The notes: generated from the letters alone by a model not told the origin. A DNA stretch of 64,000 nt from CBDDKZ01 sp965230415 (GCA_965230415.1 CBDDKZ010000005.1:1240001-1304000); one strand, 5' to 3'; positions 1-13,573 are shown, counted from the first letter of the stretch. Made by a program: numbers and translations.

Positions 1-449
1 ATCCAAGCGACCCATCTTACAAATATGTGAGCTACAAAGAAATTTCTCCTGCCGGATTACCTACAATAAATGATTTCAATCTGTTTGATGAACAAGGGGA
101 AGAGCGCACGGAAGAAATTCTTAAAGGCACGCACCTGCTTTTTATCTCCAAAGACCTCGCAGCCTGTGACATAAGTAAAGCTGAGGAATACAATTCATTA
201 CTATCGACAGCCCAGAAAGCTGCGATTCAAACAGCAATTGTATTTGGAGACAGTCATGAAGAATTGAAGGTATTTATGAAAAAAGCAGGTATCTTGACTG
301 TGCCTGGTTATACCATAGATGAAGTTGTAATAAAAGCCATGATACGTGCCAACCCCGGGTTTATGCTGCTCAAAGATGGAGTTGTCATTGGCAAGTGGCA
401 CCATAACGACACACCAACTTTCGAAGAAATTGCTAACTTAGCAAAATAA
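1..449 (+). CDS. C-terminal part of a DoxX / BT_3928-family protein (5' truncated by window edge)
   Basis: The reading frame is open from base 3 to the stop at 447-449. A GTG at 27 is only an internal Val codon, because the frame continues upstream without a stop. The visible 149 residues lack membrane segments and look thioredoxin-like. They end in the motif MIRANPGFMLLKDGVVIGKW, which I recognise from the soluble C-terminal domain of Bacteroidota DoxX-type membrane proteins (BT_3928 family). The DoxX membrane part would lie before the window. The stop overlaps the next start by one base (TAATG), so this is the first visible gene of a translationally coupled set with the permease and aroK. 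The precise function is unknown; a redox role is plausible from the fold only. Confidence 0.75.
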   Translation, partial: PSDPSYKYVSYKEISPAGLPTINDFNLFDEQGEERTEEILKGTHLLFISKDLAACDISKAEEYNSLLSTAQKAAIQTAIVFGDSHEELKVFMKKAGILTVPGYTIDEVVIKAMIRANPGFMLLKDGVVIGKWHHNDTPTFEEIANLAK

Positions 450-1504
450 TGCTTCGATTTATTGTCAAAAGACTCGTAAACGGCTTTTTTATCGTTCTGG
501 GAGTAATTCTTGTTGTATTTTTTATTTTTCAGGTAATGCCCGGAGATCCCGTTGATATGATGTTGGGCCAGCGCAGTGACATTGCATCCAAAGAAACAAT
601 AAAAAAGGAATACGGTTTGGATAAACCGCTTTTGTACCAATTAGGACAATATGTAAACGATTTATCTCCGCTCTCATTTCATGAGCATACTGGAAAAAAT
701 AAGGAGAAGTACCACTACTTATCGTTATTCCAAATTGGCAACACGGCAACTGTTATCAAAAAGCCCTACCTAAGAAGATCATTTCAGGACAACAGGCTGG
801 TGAGCGAAATCATTTGGGAGGGGCTCAAGCGTACTGCCTGGCTAGCCGTTTCTGCAATGCTATTTGCCAGCATCATAGGTATTCTGATGGGCGTATTTGC
901 AGCGCTACACCAAAACAGCTGGATCGATTACCTGCTGGTTTCGGGTTCTATTCTTGGAATAAGCATACCGTCTTTTGTTACCGGAGTACTCATTTCATTT
1001 CTCTTTGCAGTGCATTGGCAGGATTTAACCAACCTGAATCTTTATGGCTATATCTATCAAATAGACCCTTTCAGGGGAGGCCATTATCAATGGAAGAATT
1101 TGTTATTACCGATGCTCACTCTGGGCATAAGGCCACTAGCTATAATCACGCAGCTAACAAGAAGTTCTATGTTAGATGTAATGAAACAAGACTATATCAG
1201 AACGGCCAAAGCCAAAGGGCTTCCTTTTATTAAGGTAGTATTTAAACATGCTTTGAGAAATGCATTAAACCCAGTAGTAACAGCGGTGACCGGTTGGCTC
1301 GCGTCACTTATGGCCGGAGCCTTTTTTGTCGAAGTCATCTTCTCGTGGGGCGGACTTGGAGCTGTAACAGTAAATGCCGTATTTTCAATGAATTTCCCCG
1401 TGGTGATGGGAGCAACTCTCATGGTTTCAGTATTATTTGTTATAGTTAATATTGTTGTAGACATTATGTATGCAGCATTAGATCCAAGAATAAGGTTAGA
1501 ATGA
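449..1504 (+). CDS. ABC transporter permease, DppB/OppB type
   Basis: This 351-residue inner-membrane protein has the binding-protein-dependent permease fold. An N-terminal TM helix (about residues 10-30) is followed by the family signature MPGDP. After an extracytoplasmic stretch come five more hydrophobic segments. The EAA cytoplasmic loop that docks on the ATPase is at about residues 245-275 (DYIRTAKAKG followed by ALRNALNP). Length and layout fit peptide/nickel-type DppB permeases. No ATPase, second permease or binding protein lies beside it, so the substrate cannot be inferred and partners must be elsewhere. Its start overlaps the upstream stop by one base and its stop overlaps the aroK start by four bases (ATGA). 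Confidence 0.9.
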   Translation: MLRFIVKRLVNGFFIVLGVILVVFFIFQVMPGDPVDMMLGQRSDIASKETIKKEYGLDKPLLYQLGQYVNDLSPLSFHEHTGKNKEKYHYLSLFQIGNTATVIKKPYLRRSFQDNRLVSEIIWEGLKRTAWLAVSAMLFASIIGILMGVFAALHQNSWIDYLLVSGSILGISIPSFVTGVLISFLFAVHWQDLTNLNLYGYIYQIDPFRGGHYQWKNLLLPMLTLGIRPLAIITQLTRSSMLDVMKQDYIRTAKAKGLPFIKVVFKHALRNALNPVVTAVTGWLASLMAGAFFVEVIFSWGGLGAVTVNAVFSMNFPVVMGATLMVSVLFVIVNIVVDIMYAALDPRIRLE

Positions 1505-2022
1505 GTGTATTTCTTATAGGTCTTCCGGGAAGTGGTAAAACTACATTAGGCAAACTATTAGCCGAAAAACTCGCTGTTCCTTTTATCGATCTCGATGAAG
1601 AAATTGAAAAACAAAGTGCATTAACTATACCTCAAATTTTCGAACAATTTGGTGAAGACCATTTCCGAAAATTAGAACGGAAGGTATTACATATGAATCT
1701 CCGCAAAGGAGTAACTATTGTTTCAACTGGTGGTGGCACTCCCTGTTTTTTTGATAATATAGAGCAAATTAATAAACACGGTCAATCGGTTTTCATCGAT
1801 GTGAGCCCACAAGAAATAGTAAGAAGAATGCTTACAGCTGATAGTATTCAGAACAGGCCTCTGCTAAAGGATAAATCTGACGATGATTTAATTTTGGAAA
1901 TTGAAAACAAGCGAAAAGAGCGACTTCCGTTCTATAATCAGTGCCTCCTGCATGTCAAAGGCGACAAGCTCGAAGTTCACGACCTGGAAAAAGCGCTAAA
2001 TACTAAAAACGAACTGTTTTAA
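1501..2022 (+). CDS. aroK: shikimate kinase
   Basis: This cytoplasmic enzyme of 173 residues, the usual family length, phosphorylates shikimate with ATP at the fifth step of the chorismate pathway. The Walker A loop GLPGSGKTT is at residues 7-15. The shikimate/Mg-binding DLD motif is at 30-32, an FRKLE substrate-binding segment at about 55, the glycine-rich STGGGTPC at about 77-84, and the lid arginine in NRPLL near 119. The ATGA overlap with the permease indicates co-translation, although the two functions are unrelated. The gene converges with the minus-strand lipoprotein gene only 9 bases downstream, and I see no hairpin terminator in the gap. Confidence 0.95.
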   Translation: MSVFLIGLPGSGKTTLGKLLAEKLAVPFIDLDEEIEKQSALTIPQIFEQFGEDHFRKLERKVLHMNLRKGVTIVSTGGGTPCFFDNIEQINKHGQSVFIDVSPQEIVRRMLTADSIQNRPLLKDKSDDDLILEIENKRKERLPFYNQCLLHVKGDKLEVHDLEKALNTKNELF

Positions 2023-2031
2023 TCGCTGTTA

Positions 2032-3252
2032 TTAGTCTTCTTCCAGGGACTTATCCCTCACAATATCTTTAACATCGTCTTCTGATAATTTGATAATTAC
2101 CAATCTATCTACCCGTCCTTCCACTGCGGTAATCGCCAATATTGCCAATCCGTTATCTGAAGTCCTGATAAAATTGGAGGCAGAGAAATATTGATTGTAG
2201 CCTAATTCTCTTATCCCCTGGAGTGTGCCTTCTTCTGTTTCATAGAACTTCAACAAAATTTTACCGCTACGTGAATTAGCAGCAAAAACGGCATAATTTA
2301 CAGAATCAGTTTTAATAAGTTCGGCTTTAACAACCGACTTGTTATGGATTTCCCGGGTTTCTTCTCCACCTAGTGTACCTGCTGATACAATTTCCTCAGC
2401 ACTAAGAACGATATTAGGATTGTAAAAATTTTTACCTAAACGGTCATAGCGGGAAAGCATATAAGTACTATCTTCCACCTGCAAAAATGAACTTAAACCA
2501 GCATCATACCTTTCACCACGAATGTAGCTTAATGGCGCCCCTGTGGCACTTATAAAATTCAGGTCCAAATTGTAATTTGAAAACCCATTGAAATAATAAT
2601 ACTGAGCGGCATCGTTCTCATTAACAATAGTTCCGTTGAAGAAAGGTTGTGGTGTTGAGATTCTATTGAAGTGTTCATAAATAGCCGGAAATTCCAAATC
2701 TTCAAAGATCGGAAAATCTACCGACCACTCTTCGTTTAAGCCTGCGCTAAATTTAACTACTTTTGTCTCAGTTTGTTCTGCCTCATAACAGTGCATTAAT
2801 ATTCCCTCGTCCGGAGTAACAGAGGCGGCCAAAGGATACGTTAAATCATATTGAGCAACCTGATTGAAACTTTGTGTGCTAAAATTCACTTCGAGTAAAT
2901 TCGCTTGGCTCAATCCATTATCCGTCATGCAAAAGAAATAGAATTTACCTCCTACTTCTAACAAATTGGGAACAGGAAATACATAGGGCGATTCCACGTA
3001 ATAGTCCCATTCTTTTTCCCCAAATTGATCAACTTTTAATAAATAAGGCTGATCTATGCCATAAATCGCCAGGACTATAAATCCGCCATCCGAAGTTTGT
3101 CGCATATCAACCGGATAGAAGCTATCTGCCAGTTGAGGCGTATTATAAATTTTGGTAAATCTTTTTTGAGGATCGAACTCATTATCTCTGATGTCACATG
3201 TTGTAAACAGCAGAACAGATAGAAGAACAAGAAAATATTTCCAAACCCTCAT
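2032..3252 (-). CDS. hypothetical lipoprotein
   Basis: I chose the ATG at 3252 because it puts a lipoprotein signal at the N terminus (MRVWKYFLVLLSVLLFTTC, lipobox ending in Cys19). The longer frame to 3306 adds a leader without signal features and overlaps the neighbouring gene. The mature protein of about 390 residues has repeated short segments of the type DGGFIVLAIYG and DNGLAILAIT. This resembles the beta-propeller-like repeats of Bacteroidota surface lipoproteins, but I cannot name a family. It starts one base after the stop of the beta-barrel gene, so the two are an operon and may act together at the outer membrane. Function unknown. Confidence 0.75.
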   Translation of the reverse strand: MRVWKYFLVLLSVLLFTTCDIRDNEFDPQKRFTKIYNTPQLADSFYPVDMRQTSDGGFIVLAIYGIDQPYLLKVDQFGEKEWDYYVESPYVFPVPNLLEVGGKFYFFCMTDNGLSQANLLEVNFSTQSFNQVAQYDLTYPLAASVTPDEGILMHCYEAEQTETKVVKFSAGLNEEWSVDFPIFEDLEFPAIYEHFNRISTPQPFFNGTIVNENDAAQYYYFNGFSNYNLDLNFISATGAPLSYIRGERYDAGLSSFLQVEDSTYMLSRYDRLGKNFYNPNIVLSAEEIVSAGTLGGEETREIHNKSVVKAELIKTDSVNYAVFAANSRSGKILLKFYETEEGTLQGIRELGYNQYFSASNFIRTSDNGLAILAITAVEGRVDRLVIIKLSEDDVKDIVRDKSLEED

Positions 3253-3253
3253 T

Positions 3254-4135
3254 TTAAAATGCTTTAAAATTCCCACTATAAACAAATTTAAACGGAAAGA
3301 CCACATGCAACTGAGCTTCCCAATTCAATAATTTCAAATCATCATTCACATCAAAGTATTGAGTGAGTAAGCGCTCATCATCATATCTTGTAGACTGATT
3401 TGTTATATTATTTCTCCCAATGCGGTAATTCACATCAAACCCTACCCTCACACTTTCAAAATCGTAATAACAGCCGCCACCAAATGCAAACCCCCACTGA
3501 GATACGAGGTAATTATTTTTAACACCGGTATAGAAAACCTCTTCCTCTATTTGGATATCGTATTCTTTCAACTTATAATCAATTTTTTTATTGGCGCTTA
3601 AAAGTGTACTATAAAAGATACCACCTTGAATAAAAGGGGTAATTGCTCCTGTAGTTTTTACTCCTCTTTTGGTTGCTTTTACCTTCCCTGAAGAAGCACT
3701 GCCTCCGAACTTCCATTCCAATTTCACAAATAAAGGCATATCTATGTAAAGCATTGACATGTCATGTTCGTACTCCGACCTCAAAGCAACAGCTTCGTTG
3801 GAATCCAGCCATTGTAATTGATAGTTATAACCATAATTGTAAACTTTGGCGCTTGGCTGGAAAGACAGGGCAACAATTTGCCAAAAATCAAATGTACCCA
3901 CAATTCCTATTTGATAGCCATACTTGCGACTGTCGTTTTCATAATCTTTAAGGCCAAAGTCTTCGCTATCGCTGTAAATATTAAAACTATTGACAATACT
4001 TGGATTTGTACTATTTCCGCCGAATTTGAGTCCCAACCACCATTGTGTTGGCCTCATCTCTTTATCCTTAAATATTTGAGCCGTTGTAACTCCGCCAATT
4101 AATAATAGGGTTGCTGCAAGAATAAGCGTTTTCAC
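3254..4135 (-). CDS. outer-membrane beta-barrel protein (PorT-like class)
   Basis: The 293-residue protein opens with a clear Sec signal peptide (MKTLILAATLLLIGGVTTA, cleavage before QIFKD). The mature part is a run of alternating amphipathic strands, for example WWLGLKFGGN, GYQIGIVGTF, ITPFIQGGIFYS and WGFAFGGGCYYDF, ending in strand-like LNWEAQLHVVFPFKFVYSG. This pattern fits the small outer-membrane barrels of Bacteroidota (PF13568-like), which serve in many envelope processes. It is followed one base later by a lipoprotein gene. The specific role cannot be inferred; the barrel class is supported by pattern only. Confidence 0.7.
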   Translation of the reverse strand: MKTLILAATLLLIGGVTTAQIFKDKEMRPTQWWLGLKFGGNSTNPSIVNSFNIYSDSEDFGLKDYENDSRKYGYQIGIVGTFDFWQIVALSFQPSAKVYNYGYNYQLQWLDSNEAVALRSEYEHDMSMLYIDMPLFVKLEWKFGGSASSGKVKATKRGVKTTGAITPFIQGGIFYSTLLSANKKIDYKLKEYDIQIEEEVFYTGVKNNYLVSQWGFAFGGGCYYDFESVRVGFDVNYRIGRNNITNQSTRYDDERLLTQYFDVNDDLKLLNWEAQLHVVFPFKFVYSGNFKAF

Positions 4136-4351
4136 CAGTCAGGATTCTTTTTTACATGAGATTGAAGTTTAAGATACGAAAATTGTAGAATTGTTGGGCT
4201 AATGATTTCAATTTTTCTTGAATTGATATTCATTTATAAAGATCTCTTACCCAATAGCACAAAGTATCTTCTGACTAAAAACTTACACTAAAAAATAACT
4301 GCTGCAGATGCCATAACGAGTGAACAACTTCTATTTTAGTATCGAAAAAGA

Positions 4352-4392
4352 TTTAAAAAAACACAACCTGCTCCTTTTTATAAGAGCAGGTT
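4352..4392 (-). terminator. Rho-independent terminator of the GH16 gene
   Basis: A perfect 9-bp inverted repeat, AACCTGCTC (4365-4373) and GAGCAGGTT (4384-4392), is followed on the minus strand by GTG and a run of seven T. It lies 38 bases after the stop of the GH16 gene. The rest of the 294-base gap up to 4429 shows no gene. Confidence 0.85.
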
Positions 4393-4429
4393 GCTAATAC
4401 GAAATCTTACCAAAGCTTACCCTGATAAT

Positions 4430-6247
4430 TTACAATTTCAGAAAATTATGCTGCTCCAGTTTACTATTATTTATTAAAACGATATGATAGTTTCCTGGTC
4501 GCAATTCAGAAACGTTTACTTTATATGATATGGTATTAAACTCAAACTGCATTACCTCGATTCCAAGTGCGTCATAAATAAAGGCACTTGTATTCCCTTT
4601 TAAACCATTGTTTATATTCAAATTTTCGGATACAGGCATTGGGGCGATGGATGTATAATGAGCTTCGCTCTTGTCGCTAATTGCTACATTATCGCATAAC
4701 GAAGGTGTAATCACTTTCAGGTTATCATAATAAGTAGCGTATGTCTGAGGTGCTATAGACTCTCCATAAGAAAATATGAGCTTTATCCTATTTATTCCGG
4801 CTGCTGCAACTTGGCTATCTACCTCATCGAGGTCAAAAGTCAAGGTCTCCCATTCACCAACTTTAGAGGTTTCCGTTAGAAATATTGCCCGTGTTCCGTC
4901 CGGTTGATCCGGGTTGGCAAAATGTTCCAGTTGAATAGCGACCGGTGTACCCGCAGGTGCCTCAGTATAGAAGTCAAGCGCCAGTTTTTTATCACCACTT
5001 TCGTAAACGGTGCTATTTTCCAAAAGAATGTCGTTAAAGTTATAAGGGTGAAAATAGAACCAGTCATACACCGTGAGAATTTCACTTACATGTTCAGAAT
5101 TATTGACACCCGTACTCACAGGATTATCTTTGGGCATATTATAGCCATTAAAAGTCCAAACAACATTATCCCCTTCCAAATCGGTAAGTATCCATTCACA
5201 AGCCGGTTTATGGACTGCTACATTTAGTGTTTTTTGGTATGAATTACCTTGATTTCCAATATCGACAGAAATATCACCGGAAGTTTCACCCCATACAACT
5301 TCTACTTCATTTGATGAAGTACCACCAAGTACCGTTACACCGGAAGGCACCTGCCAATCGTAGGTGTTATCTTCATGATAGGGCACGGTGTATTTTGTTG
5401 TATCCCCTACAAATAAATCATCTTTGCCCGAAATCTCAAACAGCTCAGGACTACTATAAACACGAATATAATCTATAATCATATTGGCAGGAAATGGAGT
5501 TGTTTCATCTGGCTCTACATCCAAAACACCACCAACATATAAGTTTATTTGCAAGTAAAACGACTCATTGAATGGCCAGAATGTAGCTACATCCTGTGCT
5601 CTTACAGTAGCGTAATTCTCATCATCGAAAAACCACTTAATTTCATCTTCATTCCATTCTATGGCAAAAATGTGAAAATCGTCGGTGATATCTCCATTGT
5701 CAATTTCAAAATCTGTAGAGGTATGTGTATTTTGCGGCCAATAATCACCATAATGGATCGTACCTAAAATCTTATTGGGTATCCTTCCTCTCATTTCCAT
5801 AATATCTATTTCTCCTGACGCTGGCCAGGTTCCATATTTAGATTTGGCTGGCATGAGCCAAAAAGCAGGCCATAATCCTGTACCTGCCGGTAACTTCATA
5901 CGCCCTTCGATTCTACCATATTTCACGTCAAATCTATTTAAAGTATGGATATAACCTGATGTGTATTCTACCGGATAATCGAACGTAGCTGTTTCCTCCT
6001 TAGCTACTAAATGCAAATAACCCGAATCTTCCACCACGTTTTCTTCTTTAAGGCCCAGATCCCAGGTTTCAACTCCAAATGCGCATAATTGTTCCTTACA
6101 CCCTGTTCCTTTTCGTGCATACCACTTGGATGCGTCAAGTTCATGATCATCAAACTCATCATGCCAAATTAATTGTTCAAATTGAGCTGATGCAGCAATA
6201 CTTAATTGTAGTATAATTAGTGTTAATATGTTGGCTTTTTTCATCAT
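4430..6247 (-). CDS. secreted GH16 family glucanase (laminarinase-like) with T9SS sorting domain
   Basis: This 605-residue exported glycosidase should cleave beta-1,3 or mixed beta-1,3/1,4 glucans such as laminarin. Residues 1-21 are a signal peptide. Residues about 23-268 are a GH16 jelly-roll carrying the catalytic signature GEIDIMEMRG near 145-155 (two Glu acting as nucleophile and acid/base) and the aromatic stretch LWPAFWLMP before it. Residues about 270-350 look like a PKD/Ig-like domain. Residues about 352-535 look like a carbohydrate-binding beta-sandwich. Residues about 537-605 are a type A T9SS C-terminal domain (PMPVSENLNINNG through GNYHIVLINN). It stands alone with its own terminator and has no SusC/SusD pair nearby. 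GH16 also covers agarases and carrageenases; exact substrate unproven. Confidence 0.9.
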   Translation of the reverse strand: MMKKANILTLIILQLSIAASAQFEQLIWHDEFDDHELDASKWYARKGTGCKEQLCAFGVETWDLGLKEENVVEDSGYLHLVAKEETATFDYPVEYTSGYIHTLNRFDVKYGRIEGRMKLPAGTGLWPAFWLMPAKSKYGTWPASGEIDIMEMRGRIPNKILGTIHYGDYWPQNTHTSTDFEIDNGDITDDFHIFAIEWNEDEIKWFFDDENYATVRAQDVATFWPFNESFYLQINLYVGGVLDVEPDETTPFPANMIIDYIRVYSSPELFEISGKDDLFVGDTTKYTVPYHEDNTYDWQVPSGVTVLGGTSSNEVEVVWGETSGDISVDIGNQGNSYQKTLNVAVHKPACEWILTDLEGDNVVWTFNGYNMPKDNPVSTGVNNSEHVSEILTVYDWFYFHPYNFNDILLENSTVYESGDKKLALDFYTEAPAGTPVAIQLEHFANPDQPDGTRAIFLTETSKVGEWETLTFDLDEVDSQVAAAGINRIKLIFSYGESIAPQTYATYYDNLKVITPSLCDNVAISDKSEAHYTSIAPMPVSENLNINNGLKGNTSAFIYDALGIEVMQFEFNTISYKVNVSELRPGNYHIVLINNSKLEQHNFLKL

Positions 6248-6746
6248 TTAATCTTTGTAGTATATTATTGGTTAAGTAGCGATTGTGTTCAAAATACCTG
6301 AACGATCATTTCAGGATCTATGAATAAGTATAGTTTCTTGGATATACTAGTTTATAATTGCCAAAATATAACCTTTAAGAAGTTATGACTGTTGGATGCT
6401 TGAGAACCAGCCTCTTATACCGTTCTTCTGAAGGAAGCATGACTGAAGAATCTCTTTGAATCCCAATCATTCGCTGAAGACACCTATTATACCTCAATGT
6501 CATTCTTCCCACCATAATTAGCTTTTCGCTAAGACTTCCATTCCGCTCCTAAGACTTACGGCACCGATCGTGCGTTTGAATGTAACGGAAACGCTTGATC
6601 ATGTATTTTGCTCAGCACCACAAAATGTTTATTACATCCCACTAGTTTTAGCGTCTGTCCATAGCCGCCAGTTTCGTAAATATTTCGGTGCTACTGGTCA
6701 ATTGATTTAGGCCTTAGCGAGCCCTATTTTAAGGTTTATATTCACA
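6248..6746. other. gene-free stretch of about 500 bp
   Basis: This interval lies between the broken T9SS gene and the GH16 gene. No ORF with coding character is seen on either strand. It must hold the GH16 promoter, but I could not pick out a convincing TTTG-N19-TAnnTTTG pair. The part at 6540-6720 is less AT-rich than its surroundings and gives short broken frames on the minus strand. It may be the remnant of something, but I do not recognise it. Confidence 0.4.
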
Positions 6747-8017
6747 TCATTCCTTCATAAACTTCGCTCTCCAAACCGCATTATCATATATGAACTGCAC
6801 CTGGTAAACACCAGATTCAAATGTCGAAGTATTGATGTATGATTTTTAGGATAGTTATCAGTATATATCAATTTACCAGACAGGTCATAGACACTTATTG
6901 AAGTTAAACCTTCTGTTAATTGTTGATCAAATGATAATTTGTCTTTCGCCGGATTTGGATATACCTGCACTCCTCTTAAAGCCAATTCTTCAAATACCGA
7001 GACAGGTTCAATTACTCTGAATTCTACTGCTTTAGTTGTATCTTCATCATTTACTGCTCTTAATTCATAAACTCCAACTTCAAAACCAGATGCAATCCAT
7101 GAACGCTCGTTTTCATTAAAGGCCGAGTCTAACTTACTCCATTCCGTATTAGCTCCCTCTTTGTATTCCAATTGATAATCATTTGTCACTCCACCATGCA
7201 ATTTTGTTACTAAAGTATCTCCAAAAACAAGCATGTCATCGCTAACTGTTATAAACGGATTTGGAATATTAGATACAGGTTTCCCAATTACCAAATCATC
7301 TATCCATAGACTTGCGCCGGTACCACTTCCATCAAAACCATAACCAAAAGGTGTATCGTACCAATTATTGTCACCTGAACTTAGTATTCCGTTTTTATAA
7401 GCCCACGGTTCTCCCCAGCCCCTATTGATACTTATTCTTATCCCAAAAATGGAAGTAGAATCAACTGGTCCTAATGAAGCCCCAATCATACTGCCAAATC
7501 TATCATAAAATTGATTCTCAAAATTATATACATATTCATGCCACTGTGCATCTCCTGGGATTTCAAAGTGATTATTTCTCCATGTGTCCGAATTTAAACG
7601 CCCCATGTAATAGTCCGTATTATTTCCAAAATACTGAAGATGATGATAACCAGCTAAAGTTAAGTATACATAGCAATTCTCTGTAGACTTCATCTTGACT
7701 TTTATAGTAGGAAGCATATTATTATTTGGTTCAGTACCAAACCTACCAGATAAGTCCAAAGTGTCACTATTTTGAAATCTAATTACTCAAAAAGTAAAAC
7801 TACCTTGAAAATAATTTCCAGGATCATTAGTAGTTTGAAATAACAGACTTCCATTACTGTTCTTAATTTCAGGTACTCCATTATACGGATCTTTTAACTC
7901 CCCTTTATGAAGTAAATAATTTGGCAAAGTATCAAAATCCATGGTATAGGTATCCTGAGCTTTAATACATACACAATTGCACGCTGAAATTGCAGCTAGT
8001 AGTATAAATTTTTTCAT
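6747..8017 (-). pseudogene. broken gene for a T9SS-secreted protein (in-frame TGA plus 1-base deletion)
   Basis: The first segment (8017-7787) encodes a signal peptide (MKKFILLAAISACNCVCIKA) and continues to an in-frame TGA at 7787-7789. Reading through that single stop, the same frame goes on without a break for about 310 more residues. These contain a jelly-roll-like region (TLAGYHHLQYFGNN, SLWIDDLVIGKP), a linker, and a T9SS domain beginning VQVYPNPAKDKLSFDQQL. Near 6843-6847 the frame is lost. Adding one A to the AAAAA run restores a canonical T9SS ending, FESGVYQVQFIYDN through AKFMKE, stopping at 6747-6749. Two independent lesions point to a true pseudogene. The ancestral product was probably a secreted, possibly carbohydrate-related, protein; its family is not recognised. 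Confidence 0.8.
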
Positions 8018-8351
8018 GTTATTTGTTTTGAAAGATTAAGGCAAAATGAGACAAAAACTAACTCATTGCTATTAAATTCGATAAGTATTTAGTGCCACTA
8101 AGAAAACATCCTTGTTCAGTACTATGGCCGCAGCTGACTACTGGATTTTTTCCGTCCAGATCTCCCATGTTAAGCATAATATCCGCCTATTGAGTCTGCT
8201 ACATTTACCACCCAAGTTTACGTTTGACTTCGGAGCAATGTCCGGACAAACACCCGGAGAAAGAGGGGTATAGTCGATGGAATGAACCTGTTTCTTTAAA
8301 TAAGAACTAACTTTTTGGTTTGAAAGAATGGAGTCAGGGAAGGTATTAAAC
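8018..8351. other. gene-poor stretch downstream of the rRNA operon
   Basis: This 334-base interval lies between the pseudogene start and the rRNA terminator. A minus-strand open frame of 71 codons (8138-8353) overlaps the terminator and has no signal, motif or composition suggesting a gene. The region 8130-8330 is more GC-rich than its surroundings and may be a decayed gene. I see nothing I can name. Confidence 0.35.
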
Positions 8352-8381
8352 AAAAAAAGCCGCTATAGGTGTAGCGGCTTT
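8352..8381 (-). terminator. Rho-independent terminator of the rRNA operon
   Basis: A 10-bp perfect stem, AAAGCCGCTA (8356-8365) and TAGCGGCTTT (8372-8381), has a 6-base loop. On the minus strand it is followed by a T run (seven T including the stem base). It sits about 80 bases beyond the 5S gene and ends the rRNA transcript. Confidence 0.85.
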
Positions 8382-8460
8382 CTGTACTTTTATTCATCCT
8401 TCCGGGCCTATTTACTCGGCCTCAAGGATATAATCAACTCCCGATTGTTGATCTAATAAG

Positions 8461-8569
8461 TTGGCGATTACCTACTCTCCCACATTTTACTGCAGTACCA
8501 TTGGCGCTACGGGGCTTAACTTCTCTGTTCGGGATGGGAAGAGGTGATCACCCGCGCTATCATCACCAT
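8461..8569 (-). rRNA. rrf: 5S ribosomal RNA
   Basis: The minus strand contains the hallmark segments of bacterial 5S: GGTGATCACCTCTTCCC, then CCGAACAGAGAAGTTAAGCC (loop B/C region), then GGGAGAGTAGG near the 3' end. The two ends (TTGGCGATT on the plus strand at 8461 and AATGGTGATG at about 8569) pair to form helix I. Boundaries are good to a few bases. It is the last gene of the operon, about 90 bases after 23S. Confidence 0.9.
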
Positions 8570-8660
8570 TATTTTCAATACTTTTTCATACTAACTTGCT
8601 TTTGCTTGCTGGTATGATCGACTATACTCTGTAATAACTGAGCTAGAACATTAGACAAAC

Positions 8661-11535
<2,875 letters not shown>

Positions 11536-11737
11536 AATGAGTTTTTCTAATGTTCTATTCAATTATTACACAGTACGTCAATGAACTTTCTCTCACATTT
11601 TTGGCTCTTTGGGAGCCGGTGAGTTCGATACTTCTTGGTCTTTAACAACCTAAAAGTATTTTTCACTATCTTAATACTACCTCGTTTGGTCGTATTCTTC
11701 AGCTTGTTTGTTATCCTTGCTTTTGAGGATAACTCTG

Positions 11738-11811
11738 TGGAGGATATCGGAGTCGAACCGATGACCTCCTGCGTGCAAGGCAGGCGCTCTAGCCAGCTGA
11801 GCTAATCCCCC
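11738..11811 (-). tRNA. tRNA-Ala (anticodon TGC)
   Basis: This 74-base gene is read on the minus strand. Acceptor arm GGGGGAT pairs with ATCCTCC, the D arm is AGCTCAGCTGG, the anticodon loop is CTTGCACG with TGC, and the T arm contains GGTTCGACTCC. CCA is not encoded. It sits in the 16S-23S spacer after tRNA-Ile, the usual bacterial arrangement. Confidence 0.97.
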
Positions 11812-11817
11812 AATTTG

Positions 11818-11891
11818 TAGTCCTGCGCAGATTTGAACTGCGGACCTCTACATTATCAGTGTAGCGCTCTAACCAACTGAGCTACAGGACT
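11818..11891 (-). tRNA. tRNA-Ile (anticodon GAT)
   Basis: This 74-base gene is read on the minus strand. Acceptor AGTCCTG pairs with CAGGACT, the D arm is GCTCAGTTGGTTAGAGC, the anticodon loop is CTGATAA with GAT, and the T arm is GCAGTTCAAATCTGC. It lies 6 bases upstream of tRNA-Ala in the rRNA spacer. Confidence 0.97.
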
Positions 11892-11905
11892 AGCTTTCTT
11901 TCGCT

Positions 11906-11997
11906 CTTGTAGTCCTGTTCTTAACCCATTTATAATTAAGCTTACTTTTTTACTTAATCACATCTGGACCTTTCGCTCTTTCCTACTGAGCTACAAG
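11906..11997 (-). other. tRNA-like degenerate element in the 16S-23S spacer
   Basis: On the minus strand CTTGTAGCTCAGTAGG followed by AAAGAGCG looks like a tRNA 5' half with a D arm. 92 bases later CTACAAG is the exact reverse complement of the first seven bases, as in an acceptor stem. The middle is AT-rich and has no proper anticodon or T arm. It could be a decayed extra spacer tRNA, perhaps a diverged copy of the tRNA-Ile beside it, or an rRNA-processing stem. Confidence 0.4.
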
Positions 11998-12049
11998 CTT
12001 CTTATATCTTTAAATAAACAACAAACCGTTCGACTTTCGGTATCCTCTA

Positions 12050-13573
<1,524 letters not shown>

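Noticed and set aside
7787..7789. TGA as a recoded sense codon (selenocysteine or Trp)
   Set aside because: Other genes in the window end at TGA normally, no SECIS-like structure is evident, and a second lesion in the same gene argues for a pseudogene.
8138..8353. 71-codon minus-strand frame near the rRNA terminator
   Set aside because: It overlaps the terminator stem and shows no signal, motif or ribosome-binding site.
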